Source: Hermatobates lingyangjiaoensis
Lineage: Eukaryota; Arthropoda; Insecta; Hemiptera; Hermatobatidae
NCBI GenBank assembly: GCA_026182355.1
Contig: JAPFBL010000580.1
Coordinates: 62,001-126,000 of the forward strand
Length of the DNA stretch: 64,000 bases
Direction: 5' to 3'
The notes beneath the pieces are model-generated. The model had not been told where the DNA came from, made no database searches, and worked only from the letters and a program-made list of their open reading frames with translations. A program made the position numbers and the translations under genes. Of this stretch, positions 62,500-64,000 are shown one piece after another (position 1 is the stretch's first letter; every line of letters starts with the position of its first letter).

Positions 62500-62865
62500 C
62501 CTCTAAATTAGTGGTTCTGGCCTTCTGTATTTCAGTTAACGGTTTTCAAGCATACCCGACACCTTTGTCACCTTATCCCCTAAATGCCTATCCCCACTCT
62601 ATCGCAGCGGATCTATTTCCTACTTGTTGTTTTCACTGGACCAACCCGTCAGCACACATCCTTGGGTATGTCTTGAATTCTCTTAATTGAATTTTATTAT
62701 TTCACTCTAATTTTGTAATTGATTAGATATAATTTGTATTGTAGTGTCTTCCTGATTTCGAAACGCGTTGAATAAAACTTCATTTGTCTAGAGACGTTTC
62801 TTTGTTTATCCATTTTACCTCAGAATGAGTAAATACCACACAATTACGGATTGCACAACTAATGA
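62500..62865 (+). mobile_element. Family E 3' end with stem II deletion
   Basis: GTTCTGGCCTTCTGTATTTC, TTTTCACTGGACCAACCCG, GGGTATGTCTTGAATTC, then AGTGTCTTCCTGATTTCGAAACGCGTTG, TCTAGAGACGTTTC and GAGTAAATACCACACAATTACGG. Compared with 23360-23410 the whole stem II hairpin (ATGAACACAAAGTGT) is missing; outer parts intact. Confidence 0.8.
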
Positions 62866-63136
62866 TTCACTAATAAGTGTATGTTTTTTACTTTTTTACT
62901 TTTTTTTACTTTTTAATAAATGCGTTTTTCCCCATTTTAGATGTCAAAAGTATTAGCGGCTCTCAGTGGGTTTTTTTTTGGAACCCGGGTTCAAATGACT
63001 CTTTTGAAGGTTGTGTTATAATAAAATATAATAAGATGTTACAATAAAATTACTTTAGTTCATATTTTTTCATAATCATTAGATATTAAGAAGTAAGTTC
63101 CAGTGTTTATCAGCATTGTCAATAGTTGGTGTGTGT

Positions 63137-63156
63137 GCTTGGGGGGGGGGGGGGGT
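63137..63156 (+). repeat. Poly-G run
   Basis: About 17 consecutive G in AT-rich DNA. One of several G or C runs (18786, 19267, 24092, 24975, 44047, 49036). Confidence 0.95.
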
Positions 63157-63544
63157 TCTTGGGAGTGAATCGCATTTTCTTCAGTAAAGTCATAGTACTG
63201 ATAAAAACCTTTTGTAGTAGAGATAACGTGGTCCATTCGACGCCCTTTTACTGTACTCGCAATGCCCTTATCAATTCACCAGTATCCCTTTTAATAAAAA
63301 AAAAAAGTTTTGTAAACCTCACTACCTGATTTTCTTTTATAATTGATTTCCCTAATTTCTTCCTCCTTTATCTTTCCTTTTAAAACATTTCACTTAATAT
63401 TAACTGATTTATGAGTATTTCACTTTTACTTACAAAAATTACATTAAACATTTGTTTATTTGAACAATTATTTCATCACCTGTTCACTACTAATAATATT
63501 AGTCAGTTTTACTAAAATAATTAATTGAGAATCCTTCTTAACAT

Positions 63545-63780
63545 TCCATGCAATCCACAATGGATAATATTGAGGGTTCTCAAAAAATAACGTGTTTCGA
63601 ACACTTCGTGTCCTTCTTCAGGTTTACATCTAAAAAAATATACAAATCTGTCAGCTATAAGAAAATAAGAATGAGTTATTTGAAATTGAATAGAATATAT
63701 GAATATTGGATTGCAGTATTGAGGTTGTTAACAAGGGAGTTAGTATGAATAATAACTTCATTAATCATGAACCTTATTGA
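63545..63780 (-). mobile_element. Family E end, minus
   Basis: AATAACGTGTTTCGAACACTTCG, TCCTTCTTCAGGTTTACATC is a minus core with stem II GAACAC/GTGTTC partly kept. The following sequence (GTTATTTGAAATTGAATA, GTTAACAAGGGAGTTAGTATG) matches 30525-30605. Confidence 0.7.
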
Positions 63781-63814
63781 AACATGTTCAGGATTAATTA
63801 AGTCCCTTTTTCAT

Positions 63815-64000
63815 ACTGATTTCCTTTATAAAACTTCAATAGTGCAATTCATCAGTCAAATATTGTATTCAATTTCAAATAATTCACTCTCATGTCCTGT
63901 TGAAAACCTCAATAGTGCAATCCAATATGCATATATTCTATTCAATTTCAAATAATTCACTCAGATTTCCTGTTAAAAACCTCAATAGTGCAATCCAATA
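63815..64000 (+). repeat. About 85-bp tandem repeat, continuing past the window
   Basis: AAAACCTCAATAGTGCAATCC, ATTCAATTTCAAATAATTCAC and CCTGTTGAAAACC occur in about 2.3 copies. A single unit is at 32165-32240 inside the family E pair, so this is an expanded piece of family E. Confidence 0.8.

Overview
The window is eukaryotic, very AT-rich and almost gene-free: no complete gene, rRNA or tRNA gene was recognised. It is a nested graveyard of mobile elements set in (TA)n and other simple repeats. A SINE tail made of CCTAA units (the TTAGG repeat of most arthropod telomeres), a densovirus-like capsid relic and Penelope-like elements all suggest an arthropod; a chelicerate or crustacean is possible, but the sequence does not settle it. 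The best host-gene signal is one 78-nt candidate exon on the minus strand (7215-7292) with good splice sites, so much of the window may be intron.

The dominant theme is Penelope-like retroelements (PLEs) and hammerhead-like ribozymes. One decayed PLE (minus strand, 60107-61680) keeps reverse transcriptase motifs, a GIY-YIG endonuclease relic and, in its 3' terminal region, a hammerhead-like motif. That same terminal sequence (called family A here) recurs over 20 times, mostly as foldbacks: two inverted copies joined head to head, each bearing a hammerhead, with (TA)n at the outer ends. I distinguish further families by the sequence around their hammerhead cores: B (stem II about GGATTACCC), C (GAC/GTC), D (GAATG/CATTC), E (GAACAC/GTGTTC), F, G (GGTT/AACC), H (core CTATGAA), I (a hairpin without a clear core) and J (GACATA/TATGTC). 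Relics of the PLE protein N-terminus (LEKL...FN...EGLLPKYTN-like) lie among them.

Layout. 1-9000: foldbacks of families A, C, F, H and J plus the candidate exon. 9000-16600: SINEs, two hAT-like elements with 8-bp target duplications and a Tigger/pogo relic. 16900-23500: dense foldbacks and a Helitron replicase-helicase relic. 24000-27000: simple repeats and a tandem array of tRNA-like fragments. 27000-32400: foldbacks and a 550-bp palindrome. 32800-38900: nested SINEs, a hAT-like element and a 0.9-kb GT/GA satellite. 39550-42500: densovirus-like VP relic, split by a Tigger-like element and expanded by a 15-copy, 58-bp array. 43000-58500: SINEs with target duplications and more foldbacks. 59960-61680: the PLE. 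62500-64000: family E remnants.

The SINEs share one tRNA-like head and body but carry three unrelated 3' ends (types I, II and III here). No functional gene set acts together here; the elements are linked by origin (PLE, foldbacks, ribozymes) and by nesting, which gives relative ages. All family names and boundaries come from reading by eye, without database searches.
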